Positions 14,998 to 20,195 of a DNA stretch of 20,195 nucleotides are shown here, piece after piece (within the stretch, counting starts at the first letter, position 1; each line of letters opens with the position of its first letter). Position numbers and translations under genes: made by a program. Under the pieces are notes generated by a model, which had not been told where the DNA came from, did not search any database, and saw only the letters and a program-made list of their open reading frames with translations. Source of the DNA: Candidatus Woesearchaeota archaeon (lineage in GTDB: Archaea > Nanobdellota > Nanobdellia > Woesearchaeales > JAUUYB01); the NCBI GenBank assembly GCA_030590605.1, contig JAUUYB010000006.1, positions 1 to 20,195 of the forward strand, written 5' to 3'.

Positions 14998-15007
14998 CTT
15001 ATAAAGC
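14998..15007 (-). promoter_or_regulatory. TATA box upstream of the aglB extension
   Basis: GCTTTATAAG on the minus strand; TTTATAAG begins 40 nt before GTG 14965, giving a leader of about 10 nt that contains GGGA. This is a well-formed promoter for the extension or for a longer aglB transcript. The rest of 15008-15100 has no recognised feature. Confidence 0.5.
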
Positions 15008-15100
15008 TTGTGATTTGTTTTGTGTATGATTAGGCATCATTATTTTCATCAATAGAAGTGTCAACTCACTTTTTTTTCCTGATCCGATTTAAACCAAACA

Positions 15101-15110
15101 TTTAAATATA
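15101..15110 (+). promoter_or_regulatory. TATA box of the FKBP gene
   Basis: TTTAAATATA on the plus strand, 77 nt before ATG 15178; expected leader of about 45-50 nt with the Shine-Dalgarno AGGT at 15167-15170. Confidence 0.5.
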
Positions 15111-15177
15111 GACCTGGGTTTTACAATTCTTGATTTCTTCTTTCATGTATACGAGGTAGAAATTGCAGGTTATGACT

Positions 15178-15894
15178 ATGGCACTCAAAGAGAATGATTT
15201 CATCGAAGTCGAATATACAGGCAGGACCAAAGAGGAAAATTTGGTATTTGACACGACAGATAAAGCGCTCGCACAAAAAGAGGGAATATTCAGTCCTAAG
15301 ACTGCATATGGGCCTGTGGTTGTCTGCCTCGGAAAAGGGCAGCTCCTTCCTGGACTAGATGCGAAACTTATAGGGAAAGATATTGGTAAGCATGAGGTCG
15401 AACTCACAGCTGAAGAGGGTTTCGGAAAGAAATCAGCGAAATATATCCAACTGGTTCCAACATCCAAATTCAAAAAAGAACAGATCATGCCTCACCCAGG
15501 ACTTCAGGTCAACATCGATGGCCAGATGGGTATGATAAAGACTGTCTCCGGCGGCAGGACACTGGTCGATTTCAATCATCCGCTATCAAGCAAAGAGCTC
15601 AAGTACTCAGTGGAAATCAAAAGGATAGTGACTGAAGTGAAAGAGAAGCTTGTGTCTGTGCTAAAATTACAGCTCGGACTCAAATCACCTGAAGTGGAAA
15701 TCAAGGAAGAGATCGCTACAGTGTTCATCCCTCAGGAACTTCCTAAGGAGATGGCAGCACCGCTCTCGAAAGAGATCAGTGAGATGGTCGGATTGAAAGA
15801 AATCATGTTCAAGAAAAAAGAAATAAAAAAAGAAGTGAAAAAAGAAGAGCCGGTTGCTGAAAATGCACCAAAGAGTAGTGAAACTAAGCAATAG
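15178..15894 (+). CDS. FKBP-type peptidyl-prolyl cis-trans isomerase (long archaeal SlyD-like form)
   Basis: A 238-residue protein. The FKBP core is visible at both ends of an inserted flap (IF) domain: FIEVEYTGRTKEENLVFDTT (about residues 8-27), GPVVVCLGKGQLLPGLDAKL (about 46-65) and, after the IF insert with KHEVELTAEEGFGKK, LVDFNHPLSSKELKYSVEIK. Archaeal long FKBPs of about 26-30 kDa have this plan and act as prolyl isomerases and holdase chaperones in the cytoplasm. Residues about 155-215 form the extra C-terminal domain and the end is a Lys/Glu-rich tail. I chose ATG 15178 because AGGT lies 7 nt upstream; ATG 15172 is also possible. No signal peptide. Confidence 0.93.
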   Translation: MALKENDFIEVEYTGRTKEENLVFDTTDKALAQKEGIFSPKTAYGPVVVCLGKGQLLPGLDAKLIGKDIGKHEVELTAEEGFGKKSAKYIQLVPTSKFKKEQIMPHPGLQVNIDGQMGMIKTVSGGRTLVDFNHPLSSKELKYSVEIKRIVTEVKEKLVSVLKLQLGLKSPEVEIKEEIATVFIPQELPKEMAAPLSKEISEMVGLKEIMFKKKEIKKEVKKEEPVAENAPKSSETKQ

Positions 15895-15895
15895 A

Positions 15896-15944
15896 TTTAA
15901 ATATCAGTAAGCAAATTTATTAACCCAGGATTACACGGGGTGAG
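15896..15944 (+). promoter_or_regulatory. ftsZ promoter and Shine-Dalgarno that sets a TTG start
   Basis: TTTAAATA (15896-15903) and a weaker TTTATTAA (15915-15922) precede ftsZ; GGTGAG (15939-15944) sits 6 nt before TTG 15951. No ATG or GTG in frame has comparable support. Confidence 0.5.
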
Positions 15945-15950
15945 TGCACA

Positions 15951-17069
15951 TTGGAAGAAGATTTTATCAAAGAAGATTCAATCTCAGTTCAGGAGGAACC
16001 TCAGGAACCGCAACAATCCATGAATGTCGCGGATGAGGAACTCGCATCGCTACTCTCTCAGCAGTCTGCTACCATCAAGGTCATAGGCTGCGGGGGAGGA
16101 GGCAATAACACTATCAATAGAATCAGCGAGGTAGGGATAAGCGGTACAGAGACCATCTCGATCAATACTGATGCGCAGGATCTGCTTTACACGACCTGTG
16201 ACAAAAAAATACTTATCGGAAAAGATGTCACCAAAGGACTCGGTGCCGGATCAGACCCTAAGCTAGGGGCAGAAGCCGCTCGTGAGAACGAAAAGGAAAT
16301 CAAAGAAGCCCTCCTGGGTGCGGACATGGTGTTCATCACCTGTGGACTCGGCGGTGGAACAGGAACAGGATCAGCTCCGGTCGTCGCAGAGATCTCAAAG
16401 AAGATCAATGCTCTCACAGTGGGTATCGTGACTATCCCTTTCTCTATGGAAGGGAAAACCAGATACGAAAACGCGATAGAAGGACTCGAGAAACTCGAAA
16501 GCATCCTTGACACCCTCATAGTCATACCAAACGATAAGCTACTGGAACTCGCACCTGACCTTCCGCTCCATACAGCATTCAAGGTCGCGGACGAGATACT
16601 TACCAATGCGGTCAAGGGAATCGCTGAGCTCGTGACAACCGCGGGACTCGTGAACCTCGATTTCGCGGATATCCGTGCGATCATGCAGAACGGAGGAGTC
16701 GCGCTCATCGGGATCGGAGAGAGCGATTCAGACAACCGTGCCATCGAAGCGGTCGAGAAAGCGATATCAAATCCTTTACTCGATGTCGATATCAGTGGAG
16801 CTGACGGTGCGCTCATCAATGTCTCAGGAGGTCCTGACATGACGCTTGATGAAGCGCGAAAGGTCGTTGAGACCATCTCGAACCGTCTCGCTGACAACGC
16901 AACGATCATCTGGGGAGCCCAGATCTATGAGGACCTAGACAAGACGATAAGAACAATGCTCATCGTGACAGGAGTCAAATCGACACAGATTTTCGGTCCG
17001 GGCATGAAGCTATCAAATTTACATAAAAAAGAAATGGAGAATGAATTAGGAATAACATTTGTTGATTAA
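15951..17069 (+). CDS. ftsZ: Cell division protein FtsZ (archaeal, FtsZ1-like)
   Basis: A 372-residue tubulin-like GTPase that polymerises into the division ring. Visible are the N-terminal nucleotide loop [16 protein letters not shown] (about residues 42-57), the tubulin signature [15 protein letters not shown] (134-140 core), [24 protein letters not shown], and the T7 synergy loop [12 protein letters not shown], which inserts catalytic Asp residues into the neighbouring subunit. An acidic N-terminal tail of about 35 residues precedes the GTPase domain, and the short end LGITFVD is of the kind seen in archaeal FtsZ1; the FtsZ1/FtsZ2 call needs a tree. The start is TTG. secE and spt5 follow immediately, a known euryarchaeal order. 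Confidence 0.96.
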   Translation: MEEDFIKEDSISVQEEPQEPQQSMNVADEELASLLSQQSATIKVIGCGGGGNNTINRISEVGISGTETISINTDAQDLLYTTCDKKILIGKDVTKGLGAGSDPKLGAEAARENEKEIKEALLGADMVFITCGLGGGTGTGSAPVVAEISKKINALTVGIVTIPFSMEGKTRYENAIEGLEKLESILDTLIVIPNDKLLELAPDLPLHTAFKVADEILTNAVKGIAELVTTAGLVNLDFADIRAIMQNGGVALIGIGESDSDNRAIEAVEKAISNPLLDVDISGADGALINVSGGPDMTLDEARKVVETISNRLADNATIIWGAQIYEDLDKTIRTMLIVTGVKSTQIFGPGMKLSNLHKKEMENELGITFVD

Positions 17070-17070
17070 A

Positions 17071-17265
17071 ATGGAAAGCGATACACTTACAAAAAAGGTC
17101 AGGATATTCATAAAAGAATGCGGAAGAGTCCTGAAAGTGACTAAGAAACCGAATAAAGCTGAGTTCAAGACCATAGTCAAGGTCTCTGCTCTAGGTATGG
17201 CTATCATAGGTCTTATCGGATTCCTTGTCCTACTCACCAAGCAGAGCATCTTCGGAGGATTCTAG
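17071..17265 (+). CDS. secE: Protein translocase subunit SecE (Sec61 gamma)
   Basis: A 64-residue single-span membrane protein. An amphipathic N-terminal helix (KKVRIFIKECGRVLKVTKKP) is followed by KAEFKTIVKVSALGMAIIGL and a transmembrane helix (about residues 40-58, GMAIIGLIGFLVLLT). This is the archaeal Sec61-gamma/SecE pattern; the protein clamps SecY. ATG 17071 starts 1 nt after the ftsZ stop; the TTG at 17059 would overlap ftsZ. The stop abuts the spt5 ATG. Confidence 0.92.
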   Translation: MESDTLTKKVRIFIKECGRVLKVTKKPNKAEFKTIVKVSALGMAIIGLIGFLVLLTKQSIFGGF

Positions 17266-17736
17266 ATGATTGAAGAAACAGAAGTCCAACATCCCTTATT
17301 TGCGCTCAGGACGACCGCTAACAGGGAAGACCAAGTACTAGATTTTGTGACCAGCAACGCACAGAAAAAGAAGCTTGGAGTATACTCGATCATACGGCCT
17401 CATGGAATGAGGGGATACATATTTCTCGAAGCCAAGAGCAGGAGCGACGCAGAACAGTCAGCCTTCAATGTGCCTTACGCACGAGGGATCCTTCCAAAGG
17501 AGATCTCCTATAACGAAGTCGAGCACATGCTAGAGCAGGTCAAGAAGGACGTGAACATCAGGAAGAACGACATATGCGAGATCATATCCGGTCCATTCAA
17601 GCGAGAGAAAGCGAAGATCACTCGAATCGATGCCACGAAGGAAGAAGTCGTAGTTGAGCTTCTTGAGTCTGCAGTACCTATCCCTATCACTGTCAAGATG
17701 GATGCTATCAAGGTCATCAGACGGGATATGGATTAG
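17266..17736 (+). CDS. spt5: Transcription elongation factor Spt5 (NusG family)
   Basis: A 156-residue protein with an NGN domain (about residues 8-90: PLFALRTTANREDQVLDFV, RPHGMRGYIFLEAKSRSDAE) and a KOW domain (about 98-145: NDICEIISGPFKREKAKITRID). Archaeal Spt5 with Spt4 closes the clamp of RNA polymerase and promotes processive elongation. ATG follows the secE TAG directly, with no gap. The final VKMDAIKVIRRD matches family ends. Confidence 0.95.
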   Translation: MIEETEVQHPLFALRTTANREDQVLDFVTSNAQKKKLGVYSIIRPHGMRGYIFLEAKSRSDAEQSAFNVPYARGILPKEISYNEVEHMLEQVKKDVNIRKNDICEIISGPFKREKAKITRIDATKEEVVVELLESAVPIPITVKMDAIKVIRRDMD

Positions 17737-17830
17737 TTTTATTTTTTTATAATATTTTTTCTATAATTTTTGTTGAATATATTGTTAATTGTTTTTTTTT
17801 AAATATATTTTTTATTTTCTTGTTGATTCA
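17737..17830 (+). terminator. T-rich archaeal terminator region after spt5
   Basis: The 90 nt after the spt5 stop contain several runs of 5-8 T (for example near 17744-17750, 17790-17798 and 17808-17813), the usual archaeal intrinsic termination signal. A further TTTAAATATATT lies within. No gene is visible in 17831-17914. Confidence 0.6.
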
Positions 17831-17914
17831 GCATACGAAACCGCCAGAGATTGTGGGTTAGATCCAGATGAATCATTTAGTTAGGGATAACTGTGTTCCT
17901 GAAATTACCGAAAG

Positions 17915-17924
17915 TTTTATATAA
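17915..17924 (+). promoter_or_regulatory. TATA box of the DUF134 cluster (leaderless)
   Basis: TTTTATATAA; TTTATATA starts at 17916, 30 nt before ATG 17946. Transcription should begin at or next to the start codon. Confidence 0.7.
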
Positions 17925-17925
17925 T

Positions 17926-17947
17926 ATTATGCATTATGATGCATAAT
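17926..17947 (+). promoter_or_regulatory. Perfect 9-bp inverted repeat, likely operator
   Basis: Arms ATTATGCAT and ATGCATAAT separated by TATG. It fills the space between the TATA box and the first codons of the DUF134 gene, covering the predicted start site. A bound protein would block polymerase; the HTH protein encoded just downstream is the obvious candidate (inference). Confidence 0.65.
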
Positions 17948-18416
17948 GGGAAGGCCAAGAAAGGTAAAGCTCGTGAACTTTGAACCTGATATAACATACT
18001 TCAAACCAAGAGCAGTTTCGTTAAGTCAACTGGAGGAAGTTGAAATAACCATCGATGAATTGGAAACATTAAGATTATCCAGCCTCAGGAAGCTAAGTCA
18101 AGTTGATGCGGCTTCTAAGATGAAGATACACCAATCTACTTTTCATAGGACATTAGTAAGGGCAAGAGAAAAAATCACTGATGCTTTAGTCAATGGAAAA
18201 GCGATAAAACTTAAGGGAGGTGAATATAAAATGCCAGGTGGAGACAGAACAGGACCTATGGGCGGACAAGGCAGAAGGATGGGCGGTTCTTTTGCTGGAG
18301 GTCCAGGAGGAGACTGCGTATGCCCTGAATGTGGGTATAGGCAAAAACATCAAAGTGGGACGCCATGCACAAGTATTAAATGTCCAAAATGCAAAAACCC
18401 TATGACAAGGGGTTAG
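17946..18416 (+). CDS. DUF134/UPF0251 HTH regulator fused to a Gly-rich zinc-ribbon region
   Basis: A 156-residue protein. Residues 1-92 match the DUF134 family: MGRPRKVKLVNFEPD, YFKPRAVSLSQLEEVEITIDE and a sigma-70 region-4-like helix-turn-helix (LSQVDAASKMKIHQSTFHRT, about 57-76). The rest starts MPGGDRTGPMG and carries a zinc ribbon (CVCPEC and CPKC cysteines). DUF134 genes usually sit with NifX-like and MinD-like genes, as here. The two halves look like a fusion: the second half has its own ATG (18231) and Shine-Dalgarno. It probably regulates its own cluster through the palindrome at its start (inference). Confidence 0.85.
   Translation: MGRPRKVKLVNFEPDITYFKPRAVSLSQLEEVEITIDELETLRLSSLRKLSQVDAASKMKIHQSTFHRTLVRAREKITDALVNGKAIKLKGGEYKMPGGDRTGPMGGQGRRMGGSFAGGPGGDCVCPECGYRQKHQSGTPCTSIKCPKCKNPMTRG
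18231..18416 (+). CDS. Possible internally started Gly-rich zinc-ribbon protein (same frame as DUF134)
   Basis: ATG 18231 in the DUF134 frame is preceded by GGGAGGTG (18215-18222) with an 8-nt gap. The 61-residue product starts MPGGDRTGPMGGQGRRMGG, very like the start of the next protein (MPGEDRTGPLGQGPLTGRG), and ends with the zinc ribbon. It may be made separately from the full-length fusion; the sequence alone cannot show whether it is. Confidence 0.45.
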   Translation: MPGGDRTGPMGGQGRRMGGSFAGGPGGDCVCPECGYRQKHQSGTPCTSIKCPKCKNPMTRG

Positions 18417-18425
18417 GAGGTAAAA

Positions 18426-18698
18426 ATGCCGGGAGAAGATAGAACAGGACCTTTAGGACAAGGGCCTTTGACTGGAAGAGGATTAGGGCCCTGCGGAAGA
18501 GGGTTTAGGAGAGGAGGTGGATTTGGCAGAGGTATGCGATTTTGGAACAGAACCCGCCAAACACAGCAGCCTTCAACAGAAAAGCAAATGCTGGAAGAAG
18601 AACTGAAACAGCTTGATGAAGAAGAAAACGCCATGAAAAATGAGAGAGAATCAGTTAGGAAGAGATTAGAAGAATTGTCAGGTGAAAACAAAAAATGA
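18426..18698 (+). CDS. DUF5320 family protein
   Basis: A 90-residue protein starting MPGEDRTGPLGQGPLTGRGL, then a Gly/Arg-rich stretch with GPCGRGFRRGGGFGRG, an RTRQTQQPSTE linker and a charged coiled coil (about residues 52-90: KQMLEEELKQLDEEENAM). This is the DUF5320 layout found beside NifX/NafY-like and MinD-like genes; function unknown. AGGAGG lies 5 nt before the ATG. Its stop overlaps the next ATG (ATGA). Confidence 0.85.
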   Translation: MPGEDRTGPLGQGPLTGRGLGPCGRGFRRGGGFGRGMRFWNRTRQTQQPSTEKQMLEEELKQLDEEENAMKNERESVRKRLEELSGENKK

Positions 18699-19432
18699 AA
18701 ATAGCAATCAGTTCAGAGGGCAGTACTACAGACTCTTTGATAGACCAGAGATTCGGAAGATGCAAATACTTTATAGTCGTAGAAATCGAAGGCAACAAAG
18801 TCAAAGGGGATAATGCTGTGGAGAACAAAGGTGCAATCCAAGGACATGGAGCAGGAATAAGGGCTGCGCAGCAAGTAGGAGAATTAGGGGTAGACACTGT
18901 GATCACCGGAAATCTGGGGCCTAATGCCACTGAGGTGCTTAATCAATTAAAGATTAAGCCATATCATGGATCAGGCAAAGTCAAGGATGCGGTAGATGAA
19001 TTCATCAATGATGGATTAAAAGAGATTACCGATATAGCAGAAAGTCACGCAGGCACTGAGACTGTAGGCACTGAGACTGCAAAACCGGATGAACGGATAT
19101 TCTTCCCGCTCCTGGACAACAAAGGGATGGATTCAGAGGTCTCTGATCACTTTGGGCATGCACCGTTCTTTGGACTGTATGATGTGGAAACCAAAAAGCT
19201 TGAAATAACTGAAAATAAGTTAAACCACACAGACCCCAGTAAATCTCCTGTCGATCAGATCATTGAAGCTGTAAACCCGACAACGGTTTTTGCTTTAGGG
19301 ATCGGCGGGCGTGCAATCCAGCTATTCAATGAAAAAGGGATATGCCTAAAGACAGGGGATTATCAGACAGTAAAAGAAGCTATCGATAATCTTGATAAGT
19401 TAGATTCGCAAACTCAAAGCTGCGGGCACTGA
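18695..19432 (+). CDS. Double-domain NifX/NafY-like protein (dinitrogenase FeMo-cofactor biosynthesis family)
   Basis: A 245-residue protein with two copies of the NifX/NafY-type RNase-H-like domain. Copy 1 (about residues 1-112) starts MKIAISSEGSTTDSLIDQRFGRCKYF and has VDTVITGNLGPNATEVL; copy 2 (about 130-238) has DNKGMDSEVSDHFGHAPFFGLYDVE and VFALGIGGRAIQLF. Single-domain relatives are common in archaea without nitrogenase and are thought to bind iron-sulfur or molybdenum-iron clusters. The linker has a short tandem repeat (GTETVGTETA). It ends in SCGH. The neighbours suggest metal-cluster handling; no nitrogenase gene is visible. Confidence 0.88.
   Translation: MKIAISSEGSTTDSLIDQRFGRCKYFIVVEIEGNKVKGDNAVENKGAIQGHGAGIRAAQQVGELGVDTVITGNLGPNATEVLNQLKIKPYHGSGKVKDAVDEFINDGLKEITDIAESHAGTETVGTETAKPDERIFFPLLDNKGMDSEVSDHFGHAPFFGLYDVETKKLEITENKLNHTDPSKSPVDQIIEAVNPTTVFALGIGGRAIQLFNEKGICLKTGDYQTVKEAIDNLDKLDSQTQSCGH
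19051..19080 (+). repeat. 15-nt tandem duplication inside the NifX-like gene
   Basis: Two adjacent copies of AGGCACTGAGACTG plus one variable base. They keep the frame and encode GTETV and GTETA in the interdomain linker, so it is a recent in-frame duplication in a tolerant region. Confidence 0.85.
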
Positions 19433-19440
19433 AGCAGAGA

Positions 19441-19485
19441 ATGACTACAAAAGAAGATTTGGAGAGATTTGAGAATACACGATGA
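19441..19485 (+). CDS. Very short ORF ([14 protein letters not shown]), leader peptide or remnant
   Basis: 14 codons between the NifX-like gene and the membrane protein gene. Its TGA overlaps the next ATG as ATGA. AGAGA lies just upstream. It may only couple translation, or be the truncated start of a lost gene; not recognised as any family. Confidence 0.2.
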   Translation: MTTKEDLERFENTR

Positions 19486-20090
19486 CGAAAAAAAGCAGCA
19501 TACTGCAAGAATTAAGAAACCATCTCCCATTTACAGCATTCGGAACAATAACCGGAATAGTCATCATGCTGTTTTTTTATAAAATCTCTTCAGAGACTGC
19601 CTATACCGTATTTTATGTGCTGCATCCGATCCATGTGATATTAAGCGCATTAGTCACTGCTTCAATGTATAAGATATATGCAAAGAAAGTAAACCCGGTC
19701 ATGCTTATATTGATCGGTTATGTCGGTTCTATAGGCATAGCAACACTTAGCGATTCAATCATACCTTACCTCGGGGAAATCATGCTGGATCTTCCAAATA
19801 GGGGACTTCATCTAGGATTCATAGAAAAATGGTGGTTAGTCAACCCTTTGGCATTATTAGGCATAACAATCGCTTATTTTAACCCAACAACTAAATTTCC
19901 TCATGCAGGGCATGTGCTTCTTAGCACATGGGCATCGCTGTTCCATATCATAATGGCATTGGGGTCAACAATGAACCTAAGCTTGATGATCATAATCTCT
20001 GTGTTCCTCTTCATCGCTGTACTGATCCCCTGCTGTCTAAGTGATATCATCTTTCCACTGTTATTCGTGAAGAAGGGCTCAAATGGCTGA
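19482..20090 (+). CDS. Polytopic membrane protein of the DUF134/NifX-like cluster, function unknown
   Basis: A 202-residue protein with about six hydrophobic helices. Conserved-looking polar residues sit in or near the membrane: [20 protein letters not shown] (about residues 43-62), [14 protein letters not shown] (about 90-103), [18 protein letters not shown] (about 138-155) and [12 protein letters not shown] near the end. The paired histidines (HPIH, HAGH) and cysteines could bind a metal, and the cluster context with a NifX-like protein and MinD-like ATPase fits a role with metals or redox, but this is inference and I do not recognise the family. It overlaps the downstream ATPase gene by 8 nt. 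Confidence 0.75.
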   Translation: MTKKSSILQELRNHLPFTAFGTITGIVIMLFFYKISSETAYTVFYVLHPIHVILSALVTASMYKIYAKKVNPVMLILIGYVGSIGIATLSDSIIPYLGEIMLDLPNRGLHLGFIEKWWLVNPLALLGITIAYFNPTTKFPHAGHVLLSTWASLFHIIMALGSTMNLSLMIIISVFLFIAVLIPCCLSDIIFPLLFVKKGSNG

Positions 20091-20195
20091 GATCATAGGT
20101 ATCACAGGAGGGAAAGGAGGGACTGGAAAATCTACAATAGCTACCTCTCTTGCGTATGAATTAGCGAAAGAAAAAAAAGTTCTCTTAGTCGATGC
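20083..20195 (+). CDS. MinD/Mrp-type P-loop ATPase (N-terminus only; runs off the window)
   Basis: The first 37 residues begin [20 protein letters not shown], the deviant Walker A motif (KGGTGKS) of the MinD/ParA/Mrp family, and end at the LLVDA strand. In this gene setting (DUF134, DUF5320, NifX-like) the usual partner is the MinD-superfamily ATPase with an inserted ferredoxin domain, or Mrp/NBP35, both linked to iron-sulfur carriage; the deciding cysteines lie beyond the window. Confidence 0.85.
   Translation, partial: MAEIIGITGGKGGTGKSTIATSLAYELAKEKKVLLVD

Noticed and set aside
16187..16909. 240-codon open frame antisense to ftsZ
   Set aside because: It is a shadow of the ftsZ coding sequence, rich in Ser and Ala with no recognisable domain.
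17860..17912. Possible box C/D guide RNA before the DUF134 gene (AGATGAA and CTGA motifs)
   Set aside because: The C box has a mismatch and no D' or C' boxes or terminal stem are visible.
1..20195. CRISPR array, insertion sequence or rRNA gene
   Set aside because: No regularly spaced repeats, transposase-like frames or rRNA sequence were seen in the window.

Overview
The window is a slice of an archaeal chromosome. The evidence is a set of archaeal-type genes (uS15, L37Ae, RpoP, Pcc1, prefoldin beta, Spt5, SecE, FtsZ, AglB/STT3, UPF0147), archaeal TATA boxes about 30 bases ahead of several start codons (leaderless transcripts), and a tRNA whose introns have bulge-helix-bulge splice motifs. 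Moderate GC, dense overlapping operons and the layout of the AglB protein suggest a DPANN/Woesearchaeota-like lineage; that placement is inference.

Layout. 1-981 (minus): a partial DHH/RecJ-like phosphoesterase and rpsO. 982-1284: the rpsO leader with a hairpin, then a GC-rich, strongly self-complementary element that may be a structured RNA. 1285-6138 (minus): a translationally coupled operon tmk > yggS > histone-deacetylase-family enzyme > Pat-like acyl-CoA synthetase/GNAT fusion, which pairs a candidate protein acetyltransferase with a candidate deacetylase. 6232-7953 (plus): an AT-rich transglutaminase-like membrane-anchored protein and a minimal MscS-like channel, each behind its own leaderless promoter. 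7955-9338 (minus): a transcription unit that begins with tRNA-Pro(TGG) and continues rpl37ae > rpoP > pcc1 > pfdB > UPF0147. 9389-14965 (minus): the N-glycosylation operon aglB > GT2 > DUF2304 > GT4. 15178-17736 (plus): FKBP-type prolyl isomerase, ftsZ, secE, spt5. 17946-20195 (plus): a DUF134 regulator, a DUF5320 protein, a double NifX/NafY-like protein, a membrane protein and the start of a MinD/Mrp-type ATPase.

The most notable observations are: (i) a tRNA-Pro with two introns, one at the canonical 37/38 site and one inside the T-loop at 59/60, the second with a complete bulge-helix-bulge; (ii) an oligosaccharyltransferase AglB fused to an extracytoplasmic parvulin prolyl isomerase; (iii) an upstream in-frame N-terminal extension of aglB that carries a duplicated motif and a His-rich linker but is cut by TAG and TAA codons, leaving aglB without an obvious start ahead of its first membrane helix; (iv) a Pat-like acetyltransferase and a deacetylase with overlapping reading frames; (v) a perfect 9-bp inverted repeat at the DUF134 start, and a likely internal translation start inside that gene.
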